A DNA stretch of 64,000 bases from Cristatella mucedo. Taxonomy: Eukaryota > Bryozoa > Phylactolaemata > Cristatellidae. A program made the translations under genes and the position numbers. Each line of letters opens with the position of its first letter. The first letter of the stretch is position 1. The stretch lies in assembly GCA_009760855.2 (NCBI GenBank), contig WPIO01000032.1, forward strand, positions 1,042,501-1,106,500. Reading direction: 5' to 3'. The notes under the pieces were generated by a model. That model saw only the letters and a program-made list of their open reading frames with translations. It was not told the DNA's origin and made no database searches. Below are positions 26,373 through 36,735 of this stretch, one piece after another.

Positions 26373-27551
26373 TCACAATCCTTTCATACACGTAAACTGT
26401 GATCCATTGCCATTATAAGTTAGTTCGGCTGTGCTCTCACAAATGGTTAAGCAATGTAATATAATCGATGTATGTTGTGTACCAGAAGCAGCTTGTGGAA
26501 TCAACTCATTGAACTCAATGCTCACATCAAGTCTTGTATTATTTCTTGAAGGTTGATTGTTGCATTGTAAGTCGATTGCATGAATTGGATACAAAGTTAG
26601 CCATTCTGGTTAACTAACTCCTACAGGCTCGGTGATTTCATTGAGGGCGAAGAATTATTTTCTAAACTGAGTAAAATCTAGATATTCATTTGAGAATTTG
26701 CCGTCCTTAGGAAAACTACTTCTTGCAACACTTTGGTGTTGATTAGAACCGTTTACAAGTACGACAACGTTCTTCATTTTGCGATGGTTATAAGTACAAG
26801 GTTTTCCAGTGTATTTAACATATTTATCATCATAATTTTGTGCAGCTACAATTAATCATCGAACTTTGTCAATCGTACTACGTAATCTGAACGGTCAACT
26901 TTCTAGTATATTTCACACTTTGATGATATAATAAATGAAACATTGGTATCAGCTACGGTATTTCCAAGTCCTCTTCTGTAAACAAACCCATTATCAGAAG
27001 AAATTGCTCCAGATGCAGCAGGGCTTACATAATTTGTAATTCCTGTATAATATCATCTACTGAAGCCCCCTCATTTTTTTCCATCCAGTAGCAGGACCTT
27101 CTCTTCAATTGTATTCATGTATAAGTTAATAAACCCATTACCGTCGAAACCGTTCATGGGCCCTGTGATAAATAAAGACTTTCAATTTCCTCTGCTCAAA
27201 TCTAACTTTTATTGAGCTAAAACTCCTAGCACCTGCATTGTTTACTAGTCCTACTGTGAAAGTTCTATCAGATGCAGCATAAGCTCCATTAGGAGCTGTC
27301 TGAACCTGTAATTGTTCTTCAAGTAGCAGATAAGAATCAGACAATGCATAACACAAACTCTGTTCACCCGGTACAGTAAAACTTACAAGCTTATTTGAAA
27401 TAGTGTCTAGCTTGTTTTCACTAGTTTGGCAAAACTCACGATACTGGTAATTTCTAATTGGATATCTAATACAAGGCTTATCACTTAATTCAAGGGTAGT
27501 CTCAATTGGAGCACTGGCCATTTCTTCTCTATACACAGAAAAAGCAAACAT
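26373..27551 (-). pseudogene. Major-capsid-like protein
   Basis: The first 137 codons (27138-27551) are intact. They contain 'KLVSFTVPGEQSLCYALSDS' followed by a 'YLLLEEQLQV' strand, which resembles the start of double-jelly-roll capsid proteins (a short N-arm, then a strand with 'S-Y-L-x-[LV]-x'). The reading continues through several frameshifts and stops via 'NGFVYRRGLGNTV' and 'MKNVVVLVNGSNQ' to a last open piece at 26373-26594. The combined length, roughly 390 codons, suits a hexon-like capsid. The assignment is by pattern and context; a structure-based search would settle it. Confidence 0.5.
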
Positions 27552-27565
27552 CTCTCTCTCTTACG

Positions 27566-27720
<155 letters not shown>

Positions 27721-27779
27721 ATCCCGCTTCAATTGTTCTCATGTGTCCGCCGTAGCCACCAGGCCTAGTTCGTGCAGGT

Positions 27780-28090
27780 AAAGCAAGTTTTCTTTAATAA
27801 CTCTTTTGATTTCTTTGTAAGATTTTGGGTCATTTTATTTCGACGTCTGAGTTATCTTCTGTTTTGGTTTCTTCTTCTATAACTTTATATTTACATTTCT
27901 TCTTAGGCTTTAGTTTTTTTTCGTAGCTCATTTGACTTCAAGGTCCATCTTTTTAATTTTACAGTCGCAATCTTCTTTCCTGCGCCTTTCTAGTTCATAT
28001 TCTTTCTCTTTTTTCGTTTTTCTTCTTCAATTTTATTATCTAATTCTCTACGTTTCATAGCGGAGTCTTGGTAAACTTTGTTTTCTTTCT
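27780..28090 (-). pseudogene. Charged coiled-coil-like protein remnant
   Basis: Minus-strand reading is rich in Lys, Glu and Arg (for example 'MKRRELDNKIEEEKRKKRK') and is broken by stops. It lies upstream of the capsid-like gene in the same orientation. A SINE insertion (28102-28258) separates it from more block sequence to the right, possibly splitting one gene. Confidence 0.4.
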
Positions 28091-28101
28091 CATTTTTTAG
28101 T

Positions 28102-28258
28102 GCAATAATATAATAATAATAATATAATTCATTTATATAGCGCCCCAAGAGAACTTAACCTCTATTCAGGCACTTCACATATGACTCGCGGCTCGAGCCC
28201 ACGACCTCAGTCAGACCTTGGTCGGGGCGAGCACATTAACCGCTAGACCAAACCAGCA
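28102..28258 (-). mobile_element. tRNA-derived SINE with LINE-type tail
   Basis: On the minus strand the head 'ggtttggtctagcggttaat' is an A box and 'gggctcgagcc' a B box. The body then passes into 'ggttaagttctcttggggcg' and 'ctatataaatgaattat' plus ATT/TAT repeats, the same tail as the window's LINE family. A LINE tail joined to a tRNA head is the expected structure of a SINE mobilised by a partner LINE. Confidence 0.85.
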
Positions 28259-29062
28259 ATGATTTTTCTTGTTCAATGCATTTCAATTCCTTTATTAGCA
28301 TTCTTCATACTCAGACCCGTCAATCATGTCAAAGCAGGTGCGGCTTTACCTATTCTTTCATCAATCTTTTCTATTAATAAATGTATTCCTATTTGTATTT
28401 TGCCAATTTCTCTTTCTATAAGTAAATCTTTAAATTATATCTTTTTAAAGGGTGATTCCCAGTATCGATTTGGTATTTCAGTGGTTCGTTCATCGTTAAT
28501 ATTGCTTAAATAATCTGTTACGTAATTGTAAATTCTATTAGCAGTATGTTCTTAATGCTCTAAAGTATGTTTCTCTTCAACTACATTAGCTAGCTTAATG
28601 AAAACATGTTATAATCCTTATTAGTTCCAGTTATATCTTTAACTAATCTGCCTAGACCAAAAGGCACATATCCTCTATGAGGACCTTTTAGAATTTCTAA
28701 TAAATTAGCATTACCATCATTTCGTATTTTTTCTTTTTTTTGGTGTTTCAGAACTTGGATTGATTTTTAATCTATTATCAACAGTACTATGAACAGTTTC
28801 AATAGTCACTCGTGTTTCTGGGTTAGGTGCATATGTCTTGCCTTGACTCACGAATCTAATTATTCTTACAGCATCTGCTTATTCAACTGCTTTATAAACT
28901 TTTCTAGAGCAGACAAAATATATGGTGCTGCTTTATAATCTACAGCTTTCTTGATATAATCTTTGTTTTGGTCTATTGACTTGGTTGTTTCTATTTGCAG
29001 AGCAATTCTTGGTCTAACTTTCTTAAGCTTTTGATGAACAACAATTCATGAGTTGTCAGTTG

Positions 29063-29065
<3 letters not shown>

Positions 29066-29105
<40 letters not shown>
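29066..29105. repeat. (CT)n microsatellite
   Basis: About 40 bp of CT repeat interrupting the viral block. Confidence 0.95.
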
Positions 29106-29330
29106 AGGAAAGTTGATTAAAATGAGCTTCAGCATTACCTCTTGCTGCTATTTCTGCTTTAAGTCTCTGTATTTCTTATTCGTTCTGTAATTCTGTTGAC
29201 TATTTTAAGTCTTGTAAATTCTGAATTTTATTTTCATAACCAAGTGCTTCTTGAACACTTCCCCAATAGTCTTTTTTGCTTGAATACATTCTAGAGCTAA
29301 ACATTTGCCTATATCTATTATTTTTTTCAT

Positions 29331-29389
29331 TAAATATAGTATTTGTTTGTTTAAATATAGTAATTTGTTTGTTTAAATATAGTAATTGT
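29331..29389. repeat. 21-22 bp tandem repeat, ~2.7 units
   Basis: 'taaatatagta' followed by 'atttgtttgtt' occurs at 29331 and twice more in the next 58 bp. Confidence 0.9.
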
Positions 29390-29584
29390 TTACCAGCAGA
29401 ATCAACGGACCAAAATTGCCCTTCAGATTCTGTTCTGGTTAAGGCTACATATCCAAATCATAATATCTAAAACAAATCCGAGTGCATGAGGTAACCCAAT
29501 CTCTAAATTGTTTTTCATCTATATCGTCAGTGTATGCTTCACAAATATACTCAGTGTCTGTTGCATTTTCTAAAATTATTATCA

Positions 29585-29973
29585 TTATCATTATTTATAT
29601 TATTTATGATTTCACGTCTAGGAATATCCGTAAATCCTTGAGCAAGGTAAAATATATTTAGTGCTTTGTGTTGAACTCGTGTGAAGTAATCTAAGATGTT
29701 TTAATCTTCTCTTATCAAGTCATCAAGTAAAACATTTTCGCAATATGTGATTGAGTCAACTTCTGGCATCTCATAAACACCATTGATCCAAACATAAGCA
29801 CCCATAGCTGTACAGTCAGTCATTGATTTAAGATCGCGATATAAATTTTGGTCTAGGCTTGAATCAATAATTGTACAATTATCATAGTTAACTGTCCCGT
29901 AGAATATCCAATTCATGATTAACTGAGATTTTCCTGATCCACTAGGGCCAAGTACTAGTGCTCTAATAAGCAC
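29585..29973 (-). pseudogene. A32-like DNA-packaging ATPase
   Basis: The minus frame begins 'MLIRALVLGPSGSGKSQLIM', a Walker A P-loop (GPSGSGKS). About 65 residues later it has 'NVLLDDLIRED', a hydrophobic strand ending in Asp-Asp (Walker B). A single in-frame stop at about 29701 follows directly, and the homology carries on with 'DYFTRVQHKALNIFYLAQGF' and 'DIPRREI', matching the sensor segment of FtsK/HerA-type packaging ATPases of Polintons and NCLDV. These motors pump viral DNA into the capsid. It is short for the family, so the C-terminus is probably degraded. Confidence 0.75.
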
Positions 29974-30085
29974 ACTTGGTAAAGGTTCTTTACTACCTTT
30001 GTCTGTATCTTATCCAAAATTTTAAAGCGCGAACTTTCAAGGTAATTTCCTATACTGAAATTTTTTTTATTTTATAGATATGTAA

Positions 30086-30292
30086 TCGAATATTTATTAC
30101 CCGGAGTGCAAAAAGCCTACAGACAATCTTCACACCGCATATACTAAAGTGAAAAGCGCAGAAGGTCTCAAAGGAATGATAAAAGCAATCTGTGCTATCT
30201 GTGAACATTCAAAGTCAAAGTTTGTTAAACTGAGAAATACCGTAGAAGGTTCCGGAGTTCTAATACATCGCGTAAGCTTGGGACTAGCATAG
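30086..30292 (+). pseudogene. Small zinc-ribbon-like protein (DUF5679-like)
   Basis: Sixty-eight codons are open on the plus strand after an ATG-TAA at 30080-30085, so the start is broken. The reading has 'YYPECKK' at the N-terminus and 'AICAICEHSKSKFVKLRN' in the middle. Small proteins of the form C-x-x-C-x-[KR]...C-x-x-C-x-x-x-K-S-[KR]-F-[VI] are common in viral elements. Here the first Cys of the first pair is Tyr (TAC for TGC), removing one metal ligand. It lies between the ATPase and a membrane-like gene, on the opposite strand to both. Confidence 0.5.
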
Positions 30293-30389
30293 AAGGCACG
30301 GGTAACTTTAGTCTCTTGATATTCTATTTCTACGATAACTAATTTAATTTCTACATCATCTCTTAAGTTAATTTCTTAGTTTTAACATC

Positions 30390-30575
30390 TGACTATGAAT
30401 TTATTCTTGTGTTTTTCCTTGGGAAAAAAGATTATCAAGAAGAATTGCTGACTCTGCTTTATAATCAAAAGTCTTCTTTCCATCAATCCTAGATCGTTCA
30501 ACTTTTTTTAAATCTGCTTTTAGTTCATCGGATAACGAAATACCTGATTCTTCAACTAGTTTCTTTCCTTATTTA
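30390..30575 (-). pseudogene. Helical hypothetical protein
   Basis: An open minus-strand piece of about 55 codons with 'KKLVEESGISLSDELKADL' and 'YKAESAILLDNLFSQGK', then a stop. Helical, charged and unrecognised. No ATG is visible. Confidence 0.35.
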
Positions 30576-30576
30576 A

Positions 30577-31041
30577 TTATTCTAATCTAGTATTCACCTC
30601 ACGGCTCTGTACGTTTTCTGAAATATCTATATCTATCCTAAGATCTAATAATTCTAACATCTTTTTTATATCAACAATTGCGTTATGTAATCTAGAACCC
30701 AATAAGCTTAAAGCATTCATTTGCTCTTCATGTGTATTCATTTTTTTTACTTTTGCAGTAAATATTGTAAAGTCAATTATCTGTTTTATAAATCCTGCTA
30801 CAGTCACAGCTATTAAAACAGCAAGACAAACACTTCCATCTATGCTTGCAATGCTAGCAAGACAAACACTTCCATCTATGCTTGCAATGCTAGCTATAAG
30901 TACTGGAATTGCAAGAAGAAAGCCACCCGATCTAACTTTAAGAAAATTCTTTGACCGTGACTTGAGATCTAGTTTTTCTGCAGACCAAGATAGCTCAGTT
31001 CCAAAAATATCACTTAAGAATTTATTGGATTCAGAAACCAA
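30577..31041 (-). CDS. Hypothetical membrane protein with in-frame duplication
   Basis: A 154-codon intact ORF, the longest in the block. A basic N-terminal part is followed by two hydrophobic stretches around 'GGFLLAIPVLIASIAS' and 'VLIAVTVAGFIKQII', then a helical, charged C-terminal half. The 12-residue unit SIASIDGSVCLA is present twice because of an exact 36-bp tandem duplication (30821-30892). No family recognised. In this context a virion membrane or fusion-related protein is possible but unsupported. Confidence 0.45.
   Translation of the reverse strand: MVSESNKFLSDIFGTELSWSAEKLDLKSRSKNFLKVRSGGFLLAIPVLIASIASIDGSVCLASIASIDGSVCLAVLIAVTVAGFIKQIIDFTIFTAKVKKMNTHEEQMNALSLLGSRLHNAIVDIKKMLELLDLRIDIDISENVQSREVNTRLE
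30821..30892. repeat. Exact 36-bp tandem duplication
   Basis: Two identical units beginning 'gcaagacaaacacttccatc' at 30821 and 30857. The length is a multiple of three and keeps the minus-strand frame open. Confidence 0.97.
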
Positions 31042-31137
31042 TCAGAATTGAATTTTTCGGCTTAAAGCAACATTTCGTTTATATAATTACCAATTTTCAA
31101 AGATGCAAACATTTATTAAAGGCCGTCTTTTTATCTT

Positions 31138-31386
31138 CTATGGTCTTCCGTGAAATATTGCCATACTTTCCAGAAGCAATGTCATTGACAATTTTTTTAT
31201 AGATAGTCCTAGATCTGCAGTCCCTGTTATTCCTGAAAGAAGTCCTCCTAAAGTTTGTGCGACAGCATCAACAACTTTGAATGATTGTAAAACCTGTGGA
31301 ACAATTGTAGCAATTTTATTTGAACTTGTAAGACTAAGTTTCATGGCAACTTGTTGAGCAATTTTTAATATTTGCTTTAGGTCCAT
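31138..31386 (-). CDS. Hypothetical viral-block protein
   Basis: An 82-codon ORF, helical and moderately hydrophobic ('VVDAVAQTLGGLLSGITGTA'). It lies just upstream of the membrane-like ORF on the same strand. Unrecognised; possibly the N-terminal half of a longer broken gene. Confidence 0.4.
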   Translation of the reverse strand: MDLKQILKIAQQVAMKLSLTSSNKIATIVPQVLQSFKVVDAVAQTLGGLLSGITGTADLGLSIKKLSMTLLLESMAIFHGRP

Positions 31387-31389
31387 GTT

Positions 31390-32435
31390 CTGCTACTGTT
31401 GTTGTACCAGATAAACCTCTTTAGTCCTATCGATTCCAGATTGTATATCTTCTTCAAAATATCCCCATATTTAATTAAAGCTTTTGAAAATTTCTTATAG
31501 AAGCTTTAGTCAATTCTACTTGCTTTCCACAAATCTTGATTGCAATTATAATATAGTAAACAACTTAGCCAATCCTGCTAGTGATTCGGATATTATAACA
31601 CTAGATTATATTCTTGGTTCTGATTTTTGAAGTAACAGCGAATAATATATCTTGGGAGATGGCTTCAGTTTCTGATTGTTCTAGTTTACTACCAAAGAAT
31701 CATGGAATCTATGAATCAGAGCTTAATTGTCTTAATATTACCGGCATTTCTTGAAAATCTGCTGATGGCACTGCTTATCAAAGTAGTCAACCACTTCAGG
31801 TAATTAGCTATGGGCTACTATAAATTATGACATAGTTTTTCAATGGTATTTCAAACACTACTCTTGACCTAGGACTGGACACTATTACTTCTTTGAAAGA
31901 CTCCAGCATGGGCTAAGTAATTAGACAAACAGTAGACAGTTGTAAACAGCGGTGTTACTTTAGATACAAAAAAAACTTTCCAAATCTACTTGAATTAAAT
32001 AGCCTAGGTCTTAGTATGCTAGTTAACGGAACGGGAACAAAAGGTTCGGTTTCACAAATAACTCCTAGTAATATGCCAGTAATAGATATCTTAGGAAATA
32101 AAATCGTGATTTGCCACACCTTTTCCAAATATTTCTCCCTGTGCTTTAAACAATTTTAGCATTATATCTAGTACTCTGTGGTCCAGAGATAAAACAGGCG
32201 TTTTTCTAGACTTAACAAGTGGTAACACTTTTGGTGTATCTGGTTATTTATTTTTAGTAATATCAATAGATGGTTCATGTAGGTATGTGATTAACAACTT
32301 TGTAGTTGGTATTTCAGTTTCATATGCAGAATTTCTTGTGAGTATAGTATAGAAAATGTCACTACGGTACCGAAGAAAAGGTTCTCAGACAAATAATTAC
32401 AGTCGAAGGACCGGTGATATACTCTCTTGTTCACA
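31390..32435. other. AT-rich block sequence, no frame resolved
   Basis: Short frames with many stops on both strands and no motif recognised. It has the block's base composition and probably holds one or two degraded genes. Confidence 0.4.
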
Positions 32436-32439
32436 GAAT

Positions 32440-33107
32440 ATGAATCAGAATCTAATAACAAATCTCAGAGATCCTGTTGATCCCGGAGATGCAGTAAATC
32501 AAAACTAAATTTACACAAAATTTTGTAACAAAAACTTATATAGGAAATACAGCAGATGGAGACATTTATATGAATAGTCATCGTTTGATAGATCTTGCTA
32601 AACCTGTTGATCCAAGTGATGTTGTAACGAAAGGCTTTGCTGACACTAAGCTACCGTTAACTGGTGGAGAAATTGCTGGAACTTTAACTGCAACTGATTT
32701 GACTAGCGTTAGTAATTTTCTTTATTCAATAAATTTTCCAAATAAAGACTACTTAAATAGTAAATTTGTTAAAAAAACTGGGGGTACTGTTAGTGGAGAT
32801 TTAAATATGACGGACTATCACATTTTTGTAACTGAAAATCCTGTTAATCCTAATGATGGAGTTGGAATTGCTTATCTAAATTTAATAAGCGATGAAAGTA
32901 CAGCAGCTGTATTATTTTTTGAAATAATGGATAACTCATTAACTACAGAAATATATGGGACTACAAGTACATGAAGACGGATTAGTAATTTCAGCCTCAA
33001 TTCTGTGTTTCCAAGAGGTATACTTGTAGTCGCAGCTACATATAAGATTCATGGTGTTGTGATAAAAGTAATTATACTGCCAACCACAACCGGGGCCTGT
33101 TTTGAAA
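32440..33107 (+). pseudogene. Phage-tail-fibre-like repeat protein, copy 2
   Basis: The plus strand from ATG 32440 reads 'MNQNLITNLRDPVDPGDAV', hits a stop and frame change, then resumes at 32570 with 'MNSHRLIDLAKPVDPSDVVT' and 'KGFADTKLPLTGGEIAGTL'. A third weaker module is 'KKTGGTVSGDLNMTD', 'NPVNPNDGV'. The M-x-x-x-x-[IL]-x-x-L-x-x-P-V-[DN]-P-x-D-x-V module is thus repeated three times. The ORF 32570-32974 ends at TGA, and an open frame of about 40 codons continues after it. Modules of this kind form trimeric fibres in phages. The homologous but oppositely oriented remnant at 25060-25510 suggests either two fibre genes or a rearranged element. Confidence 0.6.
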
Positions 33108-33167
33108 GGTAATTTATATGGTGGCTATACATTAGATGCAAATAAAAAACTAGCACTTGAACATTTT

Positions 33168-33458
33168 TCAAAGTAGGAGCGGATTTATTATATAAGCAAA
33201 TAAGTATGAGTGTTTATACAGCAACGAAACAGCGAATGCGGCTGATGTATCAGGTGCAGATGTCACTGTAGTTCCCGAAAGAGAAGCAGGTGTTGCTTTT
33301 TGTCTAGCACTGATTCCAACTGAGATGTCAGGTAGGATAGCATAACATTCGTCTTTAACAATTCCTGAGATATCTTGTTTTATTCTTGATGCGCCTGAGA
33401 TGACTGTAGAAATACTTGAAAGTTGACTAGCAATCCGTTGTATTACCAGAAGTTTCAC
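33168..33458 (-). CDS. Hypothetical viral-block protein
   Basis: A 96-codon intact ORF with a Ser/Ala/Thr-rich middle and a C-terminal hydrophobic tract. It follows the ORF at 33479-33757 on the same strand at about 20 bp spacing. No family recognised. Confidence 0.35.
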   Translation of the reverse strand: MKLLVIQRIASQLSSISTVISGASRIKQDISGIVKDECYAILPDISVGISARQKATPASLSGTTVTSAPDTSAAFAVSLLYKHSYLFAYIINPLLL

Positions 33459-33478
33459 CAGAAGTAACTACAAAGTTG

Positions 33479-33757
33479 TCAACTTTGTTCTAACAGTAGA
33501 TTCGAAATCCAAAAAAACTTGAGTAATGCCAGAGCTATTACTGTTTGTGCTTCGGCGTCACAGTCATCTAGATAGAACTTTTTTACCGAATCGTCTGTCA
33601 CGACAGAAATATCCGAGTCAAGTGTTTGTGCGTTATAAGCAGTCATTCTAGATTTAACAAGATAATCTGCATAAGACTTTAGTAGAGTTGCAGGTGTAGC
33701 AAGATTAGGGTTTCGGGTATCCTGTGTTTGTGTAGCTGATGATGAAGTTCCTGACAT
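33479..33757 (-). CDS. Hypothetical viral-block protein
   Basis: A 92-codon ORF beginning MSGTSSSATQTQDTRNPN, with a Thr/Ser/Asn-rich arm followed by helical sequence ('LLKSYADYLVKSRMTAYNAQ'). Tandem with 33168-33458, possibly one broken gene. Unrecognised. Confidence 0.4.
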   Translation of the reverse strand: MSGTSSSATQTQDTRNPNLATPATLLKSYADYLVKSRMTAYNAQTLDSDISVVTDDSVKKFYLDDCDAEAQTVIALALLKFFWISNLLLEQS

Positions 33758-33785
33758 TCTCCTATACTTACTAAAAAGAATATAG

Positions 33786-34075
33786 AAAAATCAAATTGAA
33801 GTAACAATCTGTGCAATGGGTTTTCTTATAGGTGTATTTTATTTCTTTCCTGTTTCAGCTAGCATTGTATTAATTCTAACTCGGGATTCCATTAGTTTAT
33901 CACATGCTTCATAGATATCATTCAGAATAATAATATATGAACGATCTAGATCGGGAATAAGTTCATCCAGTGAATACTTAACAAAATTTTGATAAACTCA
34001 TTTAAGTTTGTATAGACAAATATTTACTGCCATTTCTCTAGATTGCTCGCAACTAAGAATTCTTGAGGCATCCAT
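33786..34075 (-). pseudogene. Small helical protein remnant
   Basis: The minus strand starts MDASRILSCEQSREMAV, meets a stop after about 27 codons, then continues as 'LDELIPDLDRSYIIILNDIY' and 'SRVRINTMLAETGKK' to a stop. One in-frame stop separates two helical segments. Unrecognised. Confidence 0.4.
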
Positions 34076-34104
34076 TTCTATAATAATAATTTTTATAATT
34101 TATC

Positions 34105-34338
34105 TTATTCATTAATGTGGTCATACTGAGTTTCTCCTTCAAATTTAAAGTCTTGCGAATAATCAAGGTCGTCGTCATCATCTTCGGCTTTTGCTTCTGT
34201 TTCTGGTAATTCATCTTCGGTTTCAGATTCATAATCAGGATCGTCATCGGTATCATCTTCTACTTCTGTTTCACTTTCATATTCTTCTCCTACTTTGGTC
34301 TCACTTGAAAATTTGACTTCATTTTTTAATTTGTTCAT
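34105..34338 (-). CDS. Highly acidic hypothetical protein
   Basis: A 77-codon ORF rich in Asp and Glu ('EDDTDDDPDYESETEDE'). Acidic tails or small acidic proteins are common in viruses, but the composition is the only evidence. It is the last coding-like unit before array copy 2. Confidence 0.4.
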   Translation of the reverse strand: MNKLKNEVKFSSETKVGEEYESETEVEDDTDDDPDYESETEDELPETEAKAEDDDDDLDYSQDFKFEGETQYDHINE

Positions 34339-34527
34339 CTTTATAATCGCAAATTTCTTTTAATGAAATAAATTTATTTCTGCTTCTTGTATCATCTCTA
34401 TTTGCATCTGATCATATTCCATCTCAATTTTTTAATCATTCATTCTTTAGTCATCTCTCTTAAATCGTGTTCAATTTGAACTTGTATGCTTTCATCATGT
34501 TTTGATCTTGAGCAATTTTATGTTTTT

Positions 34528-36735
34528 ATTTTATTCCAGCCAATCTTGCCAACTTTCCAGGTATTTCGCTATAGGCCCCTACCATTGCTGTGGGTTGCCA
34601 TGCATTGCTGACAATTAACAAACAAAGCATCTTGAAAATGCCACGGTTTTACTTTGGACGCAGAGGAATTTTATATGTAATGACAATTGAGGCTTCCGGG
34701 CTGCCAATTTCTTTTCAACTTAACGGGAATTGGGGTATTGGCCCGGGACATTGCTGTCGATTGCCGTTCATTGCTGGCGATTTTACGTGCGAGATTGGTT
34801 GAAAGGATTTGTTTTCACTTTCAACACAGTGGGCCGTGACAGGTAACATATATTTGATCTTGGCTCAGTCACTTTCCAGTGATTTGCGATGGACCATAAT
34901 GGATTGCCGTATTTGTCCGTGCCATCGCCGTCGATTGCCGTGCATTGCCCAATATTGAACGGTTAGAGCTGGATGAAATGGTTGAAAGTAGGTGCTCAAG
35001 CAGTGAAATCTTACGTGGAATGAGAACTAGAGATTGGTGCACCCGATTTCTCATCAATTTGCCGCGGATTTTGGTATTGGTCTCTGCCGTAGCTGTCGAC
35101 TGCCGTGCATTGTTGACAATTAACGTGCAAAATATCTTAAAATTCCTACGATTTTACTTTTAGTACAAAGAAACGTGAAATGCGATGACAATCGCCCCTT
35201 CGTGCAGCCAATTTAGTGTCGACTTGCCACGGATTGTAGTGGATTGCTGCTTCGACCCAAGCTGTTGCCACAGATTGCCATGCATTGCCCGAGATTGCAC
35301 GAGCGCAATTGCTTATAATGATGTGATTGACTTTAGCCAGTGTGCTTTGTAGCATGCATTAGAAATTGGAGCATTGCGAATTCGATTTCAGGGCATGTTG
35401 CATCAGATTGCTGTAGATTGAGGTATTGGCCCGGGCCATTGCAGTCAATTTCAGTGCATTGTTGCCGAATGGTCGAGACGATTGCAGTGAAATTTTGAGA
35501 TTGCAAAATAACAACAAATTAGAGCAATGTGCAATCACTTTTAGAGCTTAAAGTGTACGTATTTTGGTGAATTTTTGGCGAGTTGGGGTAGATTGACGTA
35601 CTAGGCCGGGCAGTTGCAGTCGATTGCAGTTCATTGCTGCAGAATGGCCGAGGCAATTACAGTGAATTTATGCGAGTACACAATAACCAAAGAGTAGAGC
35701 AGCGTGCAATCATAATTAGAGCTTATAATGTACCCTTTCTGGTCGCTGTGCGGTGGATTGCAGTGGATTTCGGCGAATTGAGGCGGTATGGGACTGGGTC
35801 GTTGCAGTCGATTGCGATTCATTGCATGAGAATGCGTGTGCATAATGGAGCGGAATTTTGTGGGTAAACTTTGAACTGAGTTTATTCCTATATGCAATGT
35901 TAATTAGAGCATCGCGGTAACGATTTGAGGATGATTTGCAGTGGAATAGAGTGGATTGCCGTAGTTTTCCAGGTCATTTCGGACGATTGCCGCCCATTGC
36001 CACAGTACGAGGTTGCACAAATTTTTCTATTTTACGTGGTTGTGCACACAGCACGGTTCACTTTAATATGCAATAAAAACTGGAGCTCGCCGCCATTGAT
36101 TTCGATTTTTTATGCGGTGGATTCGGTGGGTTGAAGTGGACTAGAGTATTGGCCCGGGCTACAGCAGTCGATTGCAGCTCTTTGCACGAGAACGGCCGTG
36201 CGAATGCAAGTGAAATTTGTTAAGTGAAATTGCCACAGAGTGTGCTGTCATATGCAATCAAACAAGGAACTTTTCGAATAGGATTTCTTTCGATGCGTGG
36301 TGGAATGCAGTGGATTGCGGTTGATTGCGGTTGATTGCGGTATTGGCATGGGCCACTGCAACCTTATTTCAGAGGATTTCGTGAGAACGCGTGAGCGGAA
36401 TCGCGCGACATCTTTTCAGGTACATTTTACCTGTAGCGTAGTGTGATATTCCAAACTTGTTGGAGCTGTGCGCAGCTGATTTGTGGTGGATTTGACGGGA
36501 ACTAGAATGGATTGCGTTGGATTGCGGTACTTGGCGTCCGGTGTCAAAGCTCATTTGCATAAGTGGTCGTTGGCGCACCGAGATGAAATTTGGTGGAAAC
36601 ATAAATTCGTACGTGTGCTACAATATCAGTGCAAAATTTGAGCTCGGGAACGTTGACGTCCGTTCGTTATTAGCCTAGCTAGAGTGGATTGAGGTGGATT
36701 GCGGCAATTCGTCAAACCCGCTGAGAGGTCTGTCT
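34528..36735. repeat. Degenerate tandem array, copy 2
   Basis: It is colinear with 1085-3400 of copy 1, in the same unit order. Examples are 'ttcgctataggcccctacca' against 1131, 'ctgcagaatggccgaggcaa' against 2319, and 'atgcaataaaaactggagct' against 2756, ending 'gcaattcgtcaaacccg' against 3380. Most bases agree by eye, far more than between adjacent units. Its left end is truncated where the AT-rich viral block begins. The two LINE tails found in copy 1 are absent. Confidence 0.85.

Larger units (their letters stand above)
28260..29470 (-). pseudogene. Degenerate viral-block coding region
   Basis: The minus strand holds short open pieces such as 'NRIYNYVTDYLSNI' and 'RYWESPFKKI', separated by stops. 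Composition matches the rest of the block. I cannot name the gene or genes; a minor capsid or scaffold function is possible from its position between the ATPase and the capsid, but that is a guess. A (CT)n run lies inside (29066-29105). Confidence 0.35.

Noticed and set aside
34590-34802. Protein-coding ORFs within the arrays
   Set aside because: Frames follow the tandem units and change between units; no conserved reading across the two copies.
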